DNA of 64,000 bases from Paramacrobiotus metropolitanus (lineage: Eukaryota; Tardigrada; Eutardigrada; Parachela; Macrobiotidae), in the NCBI RefSeq assembly GCF_019649055.1, contig NW_026570242.1:1-64000 (forward strand), written 5' to 3'. The notes below the pieces were generated by a model, which saw only the letters and a program-made list of their open reading frames with translations, did not search any database and was not told where the DNA came from. Both the position numbers and the translations under genes were made by a program. Below, in pieces: positions 26,620 through 38,812 of the stretch (the stretch's first letter is position 1; each line of letters begins with the position of its first letter).

Positions 26620-29600
26620 CTAATGATGCTGGTAATATCGATACCAGATGGCCACTCCCAGCACGGCAACGGCGGTGGCACCGGCTACAATCATCCACGT
26701 CCGGGGTGACGCGGAGTTCACTGGTGGAGGTGAGCTGGAAGCTGCCCGCGATGAACGATTTGAGCCGTTCGACTGCTTTGCCGCCCCACCCAGCATCCGC
26801 TGGTACATGGCTTTCTGGTCAGCGTCGGACTTTTGCTTCTTCTTTCTTAGAGTAGCGTATTCTTCGCGCGCTTTCTGCAGAAGTAATCCTGCTTTGAACG
26901 CTATCATACCACTAGAGGACATCGTACTGTAGAGGTCACCAACACGATTCTACACCGCACTTAAAATCTAACGCTATTCACGAGAAGGCATAAGTTATTT
27001 TCTGTAATTCATGGATCAATTGGCATTTATTTGCGGTCACGCTTGATTTTTGAGCACTGATTAGCGAGTACAACCTGCAGCAACACGACTAATCTAGTGG
27101 AATAATCAATAAACACATATTCCTAAATATATGTTCGTACCTTGGAGAAAGACTCGCCCACTAAAGCACCCTTCTGGAACACATCTTCACAAGCTTCACA
27201 GGCCAGGTCGTAATCGCCTTTCTCCCGGTAAATCCGGATTTTGCGACATAAAATCTTACCATTATTGGGATCGTATTTAAGGGCATTATTGACCGACTGC
27301 AAGCTCTGATCCCAGATTTTTTCCTGCAAAAGAAAAACTTCAGCACCTACGCCAAAGGAATAGCCGCCAGACATAATTAATTATGCGTAAACAGAAACAA
27401 TTCCCACTACTACTAGATCTATCGCGTGCTAGCATAAAGCTTACTTCAACTTGTGCCGACGATAAGTTCCCGTACGCTCTCGCCTTCGCCGAACCCATCT
27501 GAGCCACATCTTCCGGTGTCATGTAAGTGCCGACAGGTGCTTCCAGTAGATGCACAGCTTTCTGGTAAAGCCCCAGAGCCGATGTAGTTTCCTTCCGTAA
27601 ATACCAGAAGTTGCCGCGATCGACCTTGTTGTTTCTGAAAATTAGCACCACAATGTATCGATTGCAGAAGAGACGATTCTTCGATGCTTCTTATAGAACT
27701 GCTTAAATGTAAAGCTGTATACACATGCGATCATAACTGAAATATGTCATATCGCTTCTTATTACGCAAAAGGAACATTATCCACTTCCGAAAATCGATC
27801 ACTGTGATTGATACGGACGACGATGCCGCACACTTAGGCTCTCGTCGACAAATATAAATGCATTAAATAAGTAATTAGCTCTGGTAAACATCCACATACG
27901 CCATTCGAAGTCGATCAGCTAGAGGAAGATGCTCCGCATCAGGAAGCCGTTTGGCACTTAGCAGTTCCACCGTGTACAATAAGGTTGCATCAGAGGGAAT
28001 CCCGCTTTCCGGACTGCGAAAACAAACAGCACGTTCAGGTTCAGAATGCAGATACGTTTTTAATGATACAAAATATTTCAAACTTCGAAAATTTGAAAAT
28101 GATTTTGACCACTTAAAAAAAACCACTTAACAAGTTTCCATTTATTTTTCAATATACAGTATTAATGTATGCACATTTACACGAAGCCGCTGAAGAACTG
28201 TTAAAAACGAAGAAAATTTTACACTAAATTAAGATTCCTAGAGTAGATGTTCCGTGTGACCCTTAGATACCATGACAGTTATAAACGGTATTATCTGCGT
28301 GATAATATCCAGTTGCGCCGTTCACGGGGTTAATTAAACATTTCAAAGACGTTAATGTTAATGGCAACACAGCCCTACAATTCACGTACTATCCCATTTC
28401 GCCATATCCAAAGCGCGGTTGCATCTTTACTTCAGCAACTTCTCCAATGTTCATCAGCTGTACAGCCAAATCGAGACCGGGAATCACCTCCTGATCGCCC
28501 ACGACAAAATCCAACTTGTCATATTTATCCACAATTGTTGCGACAATTGACGTATCGAAGGCGTTATCCACAACCCTGGCACTGCATTGCACGGATGCCT
28601 CATCGCCGCGCTCTGGCCGACTGTCTGGCTTTCCTTGGCGAAGTATCTGCATAACAAACAACAGATTCTCAACCGATGAAAGTACTGCTTAACTGCTATC
28701 CCCATACTGACCTTTTTCATTAGCTGTCCATTGCCGACAAGATCCTGCCACTCACTTTCGGCTTCAGCTAGTTTCTCCTCAGCCTTAGCGGTGGCCAGTG
28801 CAACATCCGTATCCCTGATCACGGTTGTGGTTTCGCGGGCCACTTCAGCGGGTTTCAAGTCAGGCACGTACGGGACGGGACACGATTCCGAGACGCCTTC
28901 CACATTTTCTGTATGCGCATCGCCACCGGAAATTGTGCGTAAAAGTTCCGCGTCTGCAATCATCACAAAGTGCGTTTTGCGGTTGACTGATGGCTGATTG
29001 TTACCCATCACCAAAAACACCAACTTCAATGATGTAAAATGATTTAAAATAATATAAAAAACGGTAACGTACAAGTTCCTACTTCCTCGTAAATGGTATA
29101 AAAAATGCAACAGCATAATAACACTTACTTATCAACCTTCGTAATTTAATCGCAACATCAAGACAAAAAAGCAGGGGCGTAACTATCGTCGTATTCGAAA
29201 AATCTACTCAAAGCTTCAAAATATTCTTCAGTAACAGAATTCCTCGTGCCTTATATCTAGGATGGGCATTCATACAAAACTGAGATCATAAACATCTTTA
29301 AAGCTTTAAAGTTTGAAGTATTTCCATTATCTAGCGTCTAGCGAGAAAGTTTGTAATAATGTTGAAACCTCTACACGCACTAATCGCTACTGCAAGAATA
29401 TTAAAAAACTCTTTGCGTATTCATATACCTAGTTGTATTCCTCAAAAGTAAAATTCTTATGTTACTCCAAAAATAGTTCAAGAAGAAACTAAAAAGTTTT
29501 TACTGTTTACACAATGACAATACTGGAATACAGAACACGCGATAGGCGAAGTAAAAGCTGCTATACTCGAAAAGCTGACGCAATGCAAGAGCCAGCTTAC

Positions 29601-30112
29601 TTACTTCCATAATTATCGGTTACGCGATATCCGTCCCCGTGCACCTCAGCTTCCTCCAACTCGTCCTTCATCACGGGCGAAAAGAAATCCTCAGTGCGAC
29701 CGCTATCAGCCAAGGATTCATCGGAGACTGGCGAAGTGAACGCCGAATCGTCAAAACTGGGATCATCACGCACCGTGGTGCCAGTGTGATATTCCGGAGA
29801 CTGCGGGGTTTCATCGGCTTCAGTGCATTCCGGATGCTGCTCGCCCTTAGCAGGCGTCTGAAAGCGGGGAGAACCGGGAGAACGTGAGCGAGGATTATCG
29901 TTGCGGATGACGGTGTCGCCTGATTCGCCACTGCTAGGCTCCTGCAGGTCCTGCAGCACCGGATCATCTTCGATTCTCTCCTCTGCGTCGCCTGTACCCT
30001 GCTTGGACACATCGCCTTGCTCGTGATCCCCAACAGAGGTATCCTGATCATGATCATCACGCACATGAGTCGCCGTTGCGTCGTTCTCGTGGGTAGTGTT
30101 TTCCTGGTCCAT
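26620..30112 (-). CDS. FKBP8: FKBP8 (FKBP38) homologue, tail-anchored immunophilin
   Basis: Exons in order of transcription: 30112-29605, 28953-28712, 28646-28390, 28013-27900, 27634-27445, 27323-27141, 26874-26620; phases agree; 582 aa against about 412 in human. Order of parts: an acidic low-complexity N-terminus of about 170 residues; WQDLVGNGQLMKK leading into one FKBP-type fold (DFVVGDQEVIPGLDLAV, FGYGEMG); a TPR region (RLRMANNKVDRGN, NALKYDPNNGKILCRK); a basic helix ending MYQRMLGG; and a C-terminal hydrophobic anchor with a short RYYQHH tail. Leu replaces the FKBP12 active-site Trp, as in human FKBP8. The family acts at mitochondrial and ER membranes as a BCL2/HSP90 co-chaperone and a mitophagy receptor (family knowledge). 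The long acidic N-terminus is the unusual part. Confidence 0.92.
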
Positions 30113-31722
30113 TGACAGCACACTTCTGATTACCGTGTGGGAAATAACTCCAAGTTCAGGCTGACAAATGCCAATGGTAGACTGTTCAAGTTCGTCGCCA
30201 AAATACGGCAGAACAAGGTCGAAGGAACCAAGCAACAACTATTATCTGCGTTTCAGTTTACGAAATCGAAAACCTGTTCCGAAAATAACAGGCTATTACA
30301 ATTTTTTATACTTTCTAATTCTACCATGGCCCATGGGTGTGTTATTTATGTGACACTCCTCCCTTGTGAACGAAACACGGATCGGCAAAAGCGGGCCAGC
30401 TGGAGCCTGGTAGGTAGCCGAGAAATGAAGCCCGGAAAATTGCTACAAATCACTTGCATCACTTTCAACCATTTGCTGCAGGTCACTTTCACGATGTTTG
30501 GCTGATATTGTTTTTTTTTAGAATTTTTTGTTGTTTCTACAATAATCTACAGTTCTAGCTGCAGCCTGGAGGGTCATTTCCGGTCAAATCTTTGGTGCTG
30601 ATAATGCAACCGCCCCCAGATTCTGTAATTTTGTCTTACTAACCACTACCGACATTTCTATGATCCTGGTACGTCATATTGCTCGCCTCAACCGTAAAGT
30701 GTTACTGTTTTACCAAACCAGAGATGTCGGAGAACAATTCTGGAATCTCGATGCAAATTTTTTAGGTCCGTTAGGGCTTGATTTACTATAATAATTTTTT
30801 TATTGGTCCAATGATTGATCGTGCATGGGTAGAGCCGGCGCCGGCGTGATTCCACGAGACGACGGCTACGGCTGTGAATCGTGCCGTAAGTACTCTAGTC
30901 TATATGAATGGTCTGTGACGTCACCGTACACACGTTTAGTTAGTAGGTCGACGACACGACAACTTGCATCCGATCGGATCATCAGCATTTCAATTTTTCA
31001 TAGCGATTGAGATTATCATCATCCAGTACTGTGATAGAGTTTCTCCCCCTGTTCCCTTCCCCTTCAAGTTGAAACGGTATCGATGATCGTCCGGGGTCAA
31101 TTGGTAAGTGTAGACGAAACGCTCTTCAAGCAGTTCAGCCTGTTTACCGTGTTGTAAATGTTTTCTCTTTCGAAGTCCCGCTGCGTAAATCGGGCACGAT
31201 TTTTCGCTCTGCGTTTTATAAATGGCAGAGATTGATTGTTTAATGTGTTGACATGATATTGATCTCGAGCATGGTATGTTTTATCAGGAGTACTCTGTTT
31301 TATCTGATGGGAGGTAGTAGCCATAGCGATGCGTGATGACTTGCTTTCGCTGCAGTCGCAGGCAGAAAACTGATTTTTTTGAACTGAAACGCGAGTTATT
31401 CTTGTTAGTTTTGGATCGGATTTGACAATCGAAACCTGGAATTATTTTCCTGATTTTTGTTTGAAATCCCATGTTTGATTTGGGTGAATTAACTGTGGTT
31501 ATTGAGCTTTGCTTAGGAGTCGCATTCCAGACTGACTGATTTCATATTGCGTTCATATCGTAATAACACGGTTTATTCTTTTGGCATCCAGAAGATCCAA
31601 TTTCTTGATGATTTTTGAATTTAGCACATTTTTTGTAGTAAATTTATCTTTTAGACTTGCTGATCTGAAGATCTTGACCGACGAAAGTCAAGGCTAGTTG
31701 GATAAGCGTGCACATCGTCATC
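30113..31722. promoter_or_regulatory. Divergent intergenic region, FKBP8 / CK2 beta
   Basis: Head-to-head genes share this 1.6 kb. A GC-rich stretch at about 30825-30886 ends in a good donor (gtgcc|gtaagtac) and could be a 5' UTR exon of CK2 beta. Otherwise no gene is seen. Confidence 0.4.
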
Positions 31723-34149
31723 ATGAGCAGCTCAGAAGAAGTGTCATGGATATCGTGGTTTTGTGGTCTCCGAGGCAATGAGTTCTTTTGCGAGGTATGG
31801 TCCCTCGCAGAAGTGATTGTTCTGCCTTGAAGCAGCTAAATTAACTGCTTTGATTCTTCAGGTTGATGAAGATTACATTCAGGATAAGTTTAATCTAACG
31901 GGACTGAACGAACAGATCCCGCATTATCGACAGGCGTTGGATATGATTCTGGACTTGGAACCAGGTTAGTTTGAATATCTTTCTGGATTTCTGACCATGC
32001 ATGGATGTTGTTGTCGATAGCCGTTTCATGCGTTGTATGCTTGCATCCACTGCTGCATATTTGGCACGGTCTGTTTGTTCGTTCATAGAAGAAGAACTGG
32101 AAGATAATCCCAATCAAAGCGATTTGATAGAACAAGCTGCTGAAATGGTAAGTGTTTTGCCTAATGTTTCGATCGAATATTCTGATGTATTCATCTGTCG
32201 TCGATAGCTTTATGGACTGATTCACTCTCGATACATCCTCACTAACCGCGGCATCGCACAAATGGTATGCATCTCTCATCGCGCGCTGCTCGAGTGGGAA
32301 AAGTCATGGGTTGTTTTTTTCCGCTGCTGTTTGTAGGTTGACAAGTATCAAAACGGAGATTTCGGGTATTGTCCGCGTGTTTATTGCGAGAACCAACCAG
32401 TTCTCCCGATCGGACTGTCAGATGTTCCAGGTGCGAATGCAGGGATGATCGGTTTTGCGAATGCTTCTGCATGGAAATTCAGATGCAATAAATTGTCGTT
32501 TTTTGCGCATCAGGCGAAAGCATGGTGAAGCTGTACTGTCCGCGCTGTATGGATGTTTACACACCAAAGTCTTCGCGTCATCACCATACGGACGGAGCGT
32601 ATTTCGGCACGGGGTTTCCGCATATGGTGTATATGGTGCATCCGGAGCTGCGACCGAAGCGTCCGCAAAATCAATTTGTTGCTCGGTAAGCAGTGAAAGT
32701 ATTTGTTCTTGATTGCGTTATGAATCTTTCTTGCATACTTTCGATCGTTGGGCTGGTTCTGTCGATGCACAATATTTTGCCTCGTGCAAATCTGGTTTTA
32801 TAGAGGGTTGTGATTCTTTCGAAAACTCACAAGTGTTACATAAGTTTGAGCGATGCTTTCGTGATCATTTTGCTTCGTTTTGCGATTCATCCGTCAATCA
32901 TATCGGGATTCAAGAATCCGAGAATTTGGAAACTACTTGGAATGTTTTGCTTTGGAAGTTTTTTGAATTGACTTTAGTCTTTAGTTGCTAACTCCACTTT
33001 CGTCAGTGACTTGTTTAACTTGTTCGATTCAAAGACAAATACGCTTCTTCGTCAAGTTTTGATAAATGTTTTCGGCACTTTCCAGCTGTTTGTATGGGAC
33101 ATTGTTGTGGATCTTGTAGCCTTGAACTGACGTGAAGCAGACTGTACTCGTAGGGATTGCACAGTACAGTATTGTAGTACAGTTATGGTAATCTGTACAG
33201 CGCTTTCAGTGGCTAACGGTTTCTGGTTGTTTTGCTTTGTTCATTGAAACAATAACCGAGCATGCCCTACTGTTTCCGGCTTTTGTTTTATTTTGCATAG
33301 GCTGTACGGCTTCAAGATCCACGAAAAGGCATACGAACAGCAATGGAGAGCGGCTTCATCCGCTCCCCGCTCAAATAATGGCCAACCTGTGACATTGCAT
33401 GGCCGTAATGACGCCTGGTAGTCGCGTCCCTGACCGTCCTTTGTGATTATTTTCATTCCCTCTTTTAAGGCATGCTTTCTCCTTTTTTGGTTGCTGGTTG
33501 TGGTTGATTATTTGATTACGGTGCATTGACGTAACATGCCATGTTCCTTAAACCGTGTATGATTTGTTCTTTCCAGTTTATTTGGGTTCAAGATTCATCC
33601 CTTGGCTTATCAGCTGCAGTACCAGGTACGAATCCTCAGATAATCTGAAATTGTTGGTACAAGCCATAAAATCAAAGTAAAACCGCTGCTTAAATGCATT
33701 TAGCTTCGGGAAAATTAGCAAATAATGCATTATTCGGCTTGAGTCGAGACTTATTAGGTAATGTTTGTGTGTTTTTGTTACCATGAATATCTATCTGCGT
33801 ACAATGAGTAGCAGTGTAAAGTCAGACAATCCTTTCGTGGCGCGGGCGCGAAACAAGTATCGATGCTTTATAAAATAAATTTCCGCTTCTCTTCGCGGCG
33901 TATGCTTCGATTGCATCGTTATTCTATATCTGGCGATTGTATCTATAGCGAAAACAACTTGACAACATTAACCTGTGAATCTTTCAGGCAGCAACGCAAA
34001 ATCAAGCGCCTCAACCGGCCCACAAGCCGCAAATGCCCCGTCAAGAACCTTCTCGTACACGTGCTCGTAGCCTTTCGAAATCGCCCAATAACAGCGACAC
34101 GGGGTTTCCTGTTTCGCAAGGTCGTCTTCCGTGGAACCACGATAAATAA
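31723..34149 (+). CDS. CSNK2B: Casein kinase 2 regulatory (beta) subunit, two alternative 3' ends
   Basis: Common exons 31723-31794, 31862-31964, 32089-32147, 32208-32264, 32337-32430, 32514-32685. Form A ends with exon 33301-33421 (225 aa); form B with 33577-33625 plus 33988-34149 (255 aa). It is the dimeric regulatory subunit of the CK2 holoenzyme. The near-invariant N-terminus ([18 protein letters not shown]), the acidic loop ([13 protein letters not shown]) and the zinc-binding pairs CPRVYC and CPRC are all visible. After VAR the two ends read [15 protein letters not shown] (A) or [16 protein letters not shown] (B); B matches the vertebrate C-terminal segment better and continues into a Pro/Arg/Ser-rich tail. 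Both acceptors accept the same phase-2 donor at 32685, so the ends are mutually exclusive. Confidence 0.95.
33301..33421 (+). other. CSNK2B: CK2 beta alternative last exon A
   Basis: Acceptor gcatag|gctg, phase 2, stop TAG. It encodes a divergent copy of the C-terminal alpha-subunit-contact segment, then a short polar tail ending NDAW. Confidence 0.8.
33577..34149 (+). other. CSNK2B: CK2 beta alternative last exons B
   Basis: Acceptor ttccag|ttta, phase 2. A 49-bp exon encodes [16 protein letters not shown], then exon 33988-34149 adds about 53 residues with Arg-Ser-Pro phosphosite-like motifs (RARSLSKSP). Confidence 0.8.
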
Positions 34150-35652
34150 CAAATAACTTTTGATGGTTACTTAATTAATTTGCCAGTCGTGTTAAGTTTA
34201 CCATTCTTCTTGTATGTCGGTTTGTGCACTTTACATTGCTGACTCGGTATTTTGTCGCCGCTTCTTTTTGTGTTTTACATTCTGCCACTGTATCATTGCT
34301 TGTTTCTGTTGTTCACAATTGACAGGGTTGCCCGTGTTTCGAAATACTTATTTAATGGTACCAATCGTTGGTTTTCGTCTGGTCGTTTGTGCAAAAATAT
34401 AACTGTATAAGTTATGCAGTTTCATATTCTCATGCCGTATTTTTTATAAAACCGCTTGCAACATAATGCAGATAAGAATGCAAAGGATTTTTAATCGCAA
34501 GCCTGTATTCATCACTTTTGGCGCGTTTTCTTTACTGGCCGGAACCATGTCCCTTGTTGTAATTATTATGGCAAACCCCTTGCATTACTAATAATTATTA
34601 TTTGTAAGAAATATTAGATGCTTTGTGACCACATGTCACTCTATATTGCAGGATTAACCTTTGTGCACTCGCCACACCACCTCTTTAATTTAATCAATCT
34701 ACTGTTCAGCTGCCGCACAAAATTTGTACTTGCAATGCTGGTAAGTTTGCTTTATATAATACAATTGACAAATTCCAATAATACGAATTAAATAAAGATC
34801 CTATTAACTTTCAGATTTTGTTTTGACACTATAATGGTACAACATCTGGTAATTCATTTCATTATTATCATTTTAGACATATTGCGAAAGCGACATTTTG
34901 GACGCACTGCACATTGCAAAAGCGTTGCACTTGAGTAATGAGTGCAGCATATTCTTTAGGCGAAGATGGCACTAGCAAAGCTTGTCGATTATGGCCGACG
35001 TTCCACGAAATTACGAATGAGGTCTCCTTTGGAGAAGAATGATACAAAGTTCTTATCACACCTCTCAAGTGCTTTTTGGTAACATGATGGCGCTGGTCAC
35101 AACCGAGTGTCGGCGAAATCTGATCGACCATACTGGCCAGACTGGCCTACTACATGTATTTACTTACGAAGAAGGGATGGACACCGGGAGATAAGGGTAG
35201 CAAGGGGGCATGGTTTTGTTAACGTGCAAAGTTACAACAGCAGTCGTAATACCACTGGTCAAACAGCCGCTACATATAGACCTTGGACAGTGGCACCACT
35301 ACAAAACATTGTGCTCGATTTTACCTCGTTGAAAGTGGTTTTATCAATGGTTTGTTATCAGTAGTGCAACGCTCAAGTACGCAATTGCATTTGTAATTTT
35401 ACACTATCTTTCGTAATTTCATATCTCTTATTAGTTTTAAGTACGGAAGTACCACCGTAACGGCGACGTAACATGAGGCCGATATTTGGACTGCTTCTCT
35501 GGTTTCCTCTTTTGGGTGTTAGCTACTTGCTGCTGATGTTATTTAATGTATTAGCGCAATTCTTTCTGACGTTGCTGGAATTTTGACAGTTTTATCCGGG
35601 ATATATAAACGGCTAAAACTTTGAGTCTACCAGACTTCGAGCAGTTGCAAAT
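34150..35652. other. Intergenic, nothing recognised
   Basis: Contains the CK2 beta 3' region and the promoter of the next gene. ORFs near 34870-35360 on both strands have no support. Confidence 0.45.
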
Positions 35653-37384
35653 ATGGAAAAAGCGCCGCTGTTACCAAAGCGTTATAACGGATGTCATCCA
35701 ATTAATTACGATGCTACGGTAACGTCGGTAAGTTATGCAGTAATATTACTTACTGTATTGATAAGGTAAACAGAGCGCGTACTGTACATGCTTTTACATA
35801 AAAAAGTTCTAGCCGGAAAAAATTGACTTATATAATTACGAGTATGCTTTATGCCTTGGAAAGCTTATTCACGAAATGATGTATTGGCGTTGCAACCTTT
35901 ACTGTGAGTGTTTTCCTTTTTGATAGGCCTTCATTAAACCGGATTATGTACAAGGAAACCGGAAAAGTGGGAATCAAAGGTCATGTGCAACATCTGAAAA
36001 AACGAATAGCCGAGTCAACAACCGAATCAAGAATCTTTTGGCACATCCATTTGGAAAACTAGCTGAGCTGACAAAACGCGAACATAAGTATGTTCACTGG
36101 TTCTGGGCCTTAATTCTTGGCCTGCCACTTGTTAGTGTAACAGTACATTTAGTCATATATAATAATATTATCTTCCGGATCCGCTGCAGTGGAAATTTAA
36201 TAACGCTGTTATCTAAATAACTATTATTATTATACGTACAGAACCGGTGTCCGGATACATGTAATATGTATCCGTAGGAGCGCGACCGAGGTGGCGGGGC
36301 ATTCATTTACGTCTGACGAGTCTCCCCAGGCTTATGTTGCTTCATGGCGGAAATGTAGCGTGAGTCCAGAAGCCGTCCAGTTCGACAAGCCAACAGCGAT
36401 GTTAACGCCATGCGACCTTTCGCGGAATGTCTGCGGACATTATGACAATCCCCTATACAACCCGCCATTGTCGGAATCTGCATCGGGTAACCCATTTTGT
36501 CGAAATTACACTACGGGTTTAATACTGTGTTAATATTTTTCGATATCTTATCATAAATTTACCGGCGGTTAAAAACAAGGTACCCCTACTTCGGTAATAA
36601 CGTACTAGTGTGATTATGATCAGTAATGCAACACAATCTACGAGTACTGTACTTATTTGTTACAGTAACTTTGTACTTAAAGGCTACTGTATTTGCTCCT
36701 GTGTTGTAACACAGTGTTACAACACAGGAGCAAATACAGTAGCCCCCCCCCCCCTAAAAAAAGCCCCCCTAGAGTAAATATCCCTCTTTATTTCTTGATC
36801 ATCCATAGAACCTGTAGAACTAACGAGCTTGGCCTGGTTGACCTTTCCTGTTCGCACCGGCATCGCCCACCAGACCATTGCGGCCTTCGCTGTACAAGCA
36901 AATCCACAGTGCACCGGCTGCTTGGAACTTGTTGTCCATCAATTGTCCAGTGCCAACTGTGTCGGTGACATCACCACCCGGATCGTCGCCGCTCGCCACT
37001 TTGACGGAGCACGCTTCGTTAGACTCCGATCCCAAGGCTGCGAGAAGCCGTCCGTCGCGGTATTCGCCGACATTGCCTTGCACATTCCCGGTCAATACGC
37101 GATTGAAATCCGCTCCGTACGACATCCAGATCGGTTCTCATTGATTTACGACATTCCCGTTACCATAGGTAAAGAAGAGATTATTCAAAAACTGCCTTTT
37201 TTAAGTACTTGATGGTCGGAATTTTGCAGAAACTCACAAGGAATGGACGCGAAGGATGTCCGGTAGTGACGACGCTGACTATACCAGTTCGACCACATCC
37301 AGCGCGTCCATTGATGCAGCGATGACTCCAAGTATTTCATTCAGCAAGTGGTACTGCGGCATTTTGGGAACTCAAGGATTATGA
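35653..37384 (+). CDS. Unrecognised protein, tandem paralogue A, 319 aa
   Basis: Exons 35653-35727, 35927-36087, 36278-36486, 36809-37168, 37230-37384; intron phases 0, 2, 1, 1, identical to the downstream paralogue. It begins MEKAPLLPKR, has a basic helical segment (RVNNRIKNLLAHPFGKL), a Ser/Pro-rich linker with NPLYNPP, then a beta-rich domain of about 120 residues. That domain includes IAHQTIAAFAVQ, NPQCTGCLELVV and VFADIALHIPGQYAIEIRS. A Ser/Thr-rich tail follows. No signal peptide is seen. The hydrophobic ORF at 36088-36220 is intron sequence, because the paralogue splices at the equivalent point. No family is recognised; a transcription-factor-like or adaptor role is only a guess. Confidence 0.75.
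36682..36744. repeat. 63-bp perfect palindrome
   Basis: Two 31-bp arms are exact reverse complements around a single A at 36713. A run of about 12 C follows directly. It lies in intron 3 of paralogue A. Confidence 0.95.
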
Positions 37385-38812
37385 GTGCAACAGTTTACTC
37401 ATTTGTTTATGCTGTACGAATTTAAAAGTATTTATTGGAACTATTATATTTCAAGTTTTATACTCTTTGTTTAATTTCCAAATTAGTCGGTTTATTGTTC
37501 GTTGCGCATGGCACTGGGGATATCACACTCACACATATGTTGCAGTACTACAAGTAGTAATTAATGCTGCAATTCCCACCACGGTGGTCCACTGTAGATT
37601 GTGGTCCACATTATGATTATGACCACTGTAGACTGTGCCAGTTTTTGCAGTTTTAATAAAATTAAAACAAAGCGTACAATAATATTGTATCGTCGCACAA
37701 AGCAAAAGCACCCAAACAGGTGTATAATTGACTATATTCTCTAACAATATGATACAGCGTTAACAGCGGATTAATAACATTTTAACCATAGATCCGATGA
37801 TTCCGATCATTCAGTGGCACTTGCACCACGATACTGTGTTTGCAGTACTTATATATCGCAATACCGGTATGTTTTGGATTACGTTTACCTGTTCAAACAA
37901 ACTCCGGCTGTATACCGAGCAGTAACCCGAGCAGTAAAACCGAGAAAAAATGAAGAAGGTCGAAAATTAAAAAACCCAGCAAAACTCAATCATTACCTAT
38001 AAACTTTACCAATGATTTCCAAAACCCAAAGACAAAAAAGATGAATAGGAAGGGTACTAATGATATTAGTCGGCTACTAGCACTCAAAGGTGTTCGGTTT
38101 CAGCACATACAACTTTCGTCGGCTATATTTTGTTTTCGGCAAGCTAGAACAGCTCATCTTCCCCGAAAAACCTTTCGAGTGCCTGCAGACTTTATTGTTA
38201 AAGATCAGCGAGACAGCGACAATAAAGAGATGGCGGTGCAGTGACAAGAAAGTGTCGGCGCGGCAAACGGCAAAAGCTTATCGGTTCATATACAGTTGTT
38301 AATAGCTTCCATTGGCGCACCCCAATCACCGCACGGTGGGGGACATGTTTATGCATTAAGCAAATGATGTATCAATAAGCACCACCAGGCAGCCGTCATC
38401 GGGAACACCAAGATCGAAAAACAGTTTAGGTTTGACCGTTGTCCCTTCCTACGTTTGCCCAAATGGACTGGGATTGGACTAACTAACTACTTGAGCATGC
38501 AGCGAGCGGTATGTGCAGTTTGATTGGACGACGTCGCGTCAAATGCAACCTGTAGAAAAGACCAGAAAACCGCCAGAAAAATGCTTCATCTCAAAGCAAA
38601 GAAATTTATTATAAAAGAAGAAATACGAGCATCAGCATATAGTTTCATCTAAATAGCTACATCTAAATGGTTACATCGAAATAGATAGTTGCATCCTGCT
38701 TGTAGCGACTTCTTCTTGACGATATCGGTGCGGAGACATTTCTTTGCTGGAATAATTGTATTTTTTACCATTTATTATATTTTCAAACCTGGCCATGTAC
38801 AGAATAGGGGGT
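37385..38812. other. Intergenic between paralogues A and B
   Basis: A small inverted/direct repeat around ccaccacggtggtccactgt occurs near 37577. Another short repeat (acatctaaatagc-like) lies at 38645-38690. No gene is supported; the ORF at 38041-38244 is not spliced to anything convincing. Confidence 0.45.

Noticed and set aside
28484-29116. 210-aa minus-strand ORF
   Set aside because: Reading-through of FKBP8 exon 2 and its flanking introns; good splice sites define the shorter exon.
30825-31010. Short ORF beginning MGRAGAGV upstream of CK2 beta
   Set aside because: Better explained as a 5' UTR exon with a donor at about 30887 than as a separate protein.
36088-36220. Hydrophobic C-terminal extension of paralogue A exon 2
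   Set aside because: A good donor (aa|gtatgt) sits at 36088 and paralogue B splices at the equivalent point with the same phase, so this is intron.
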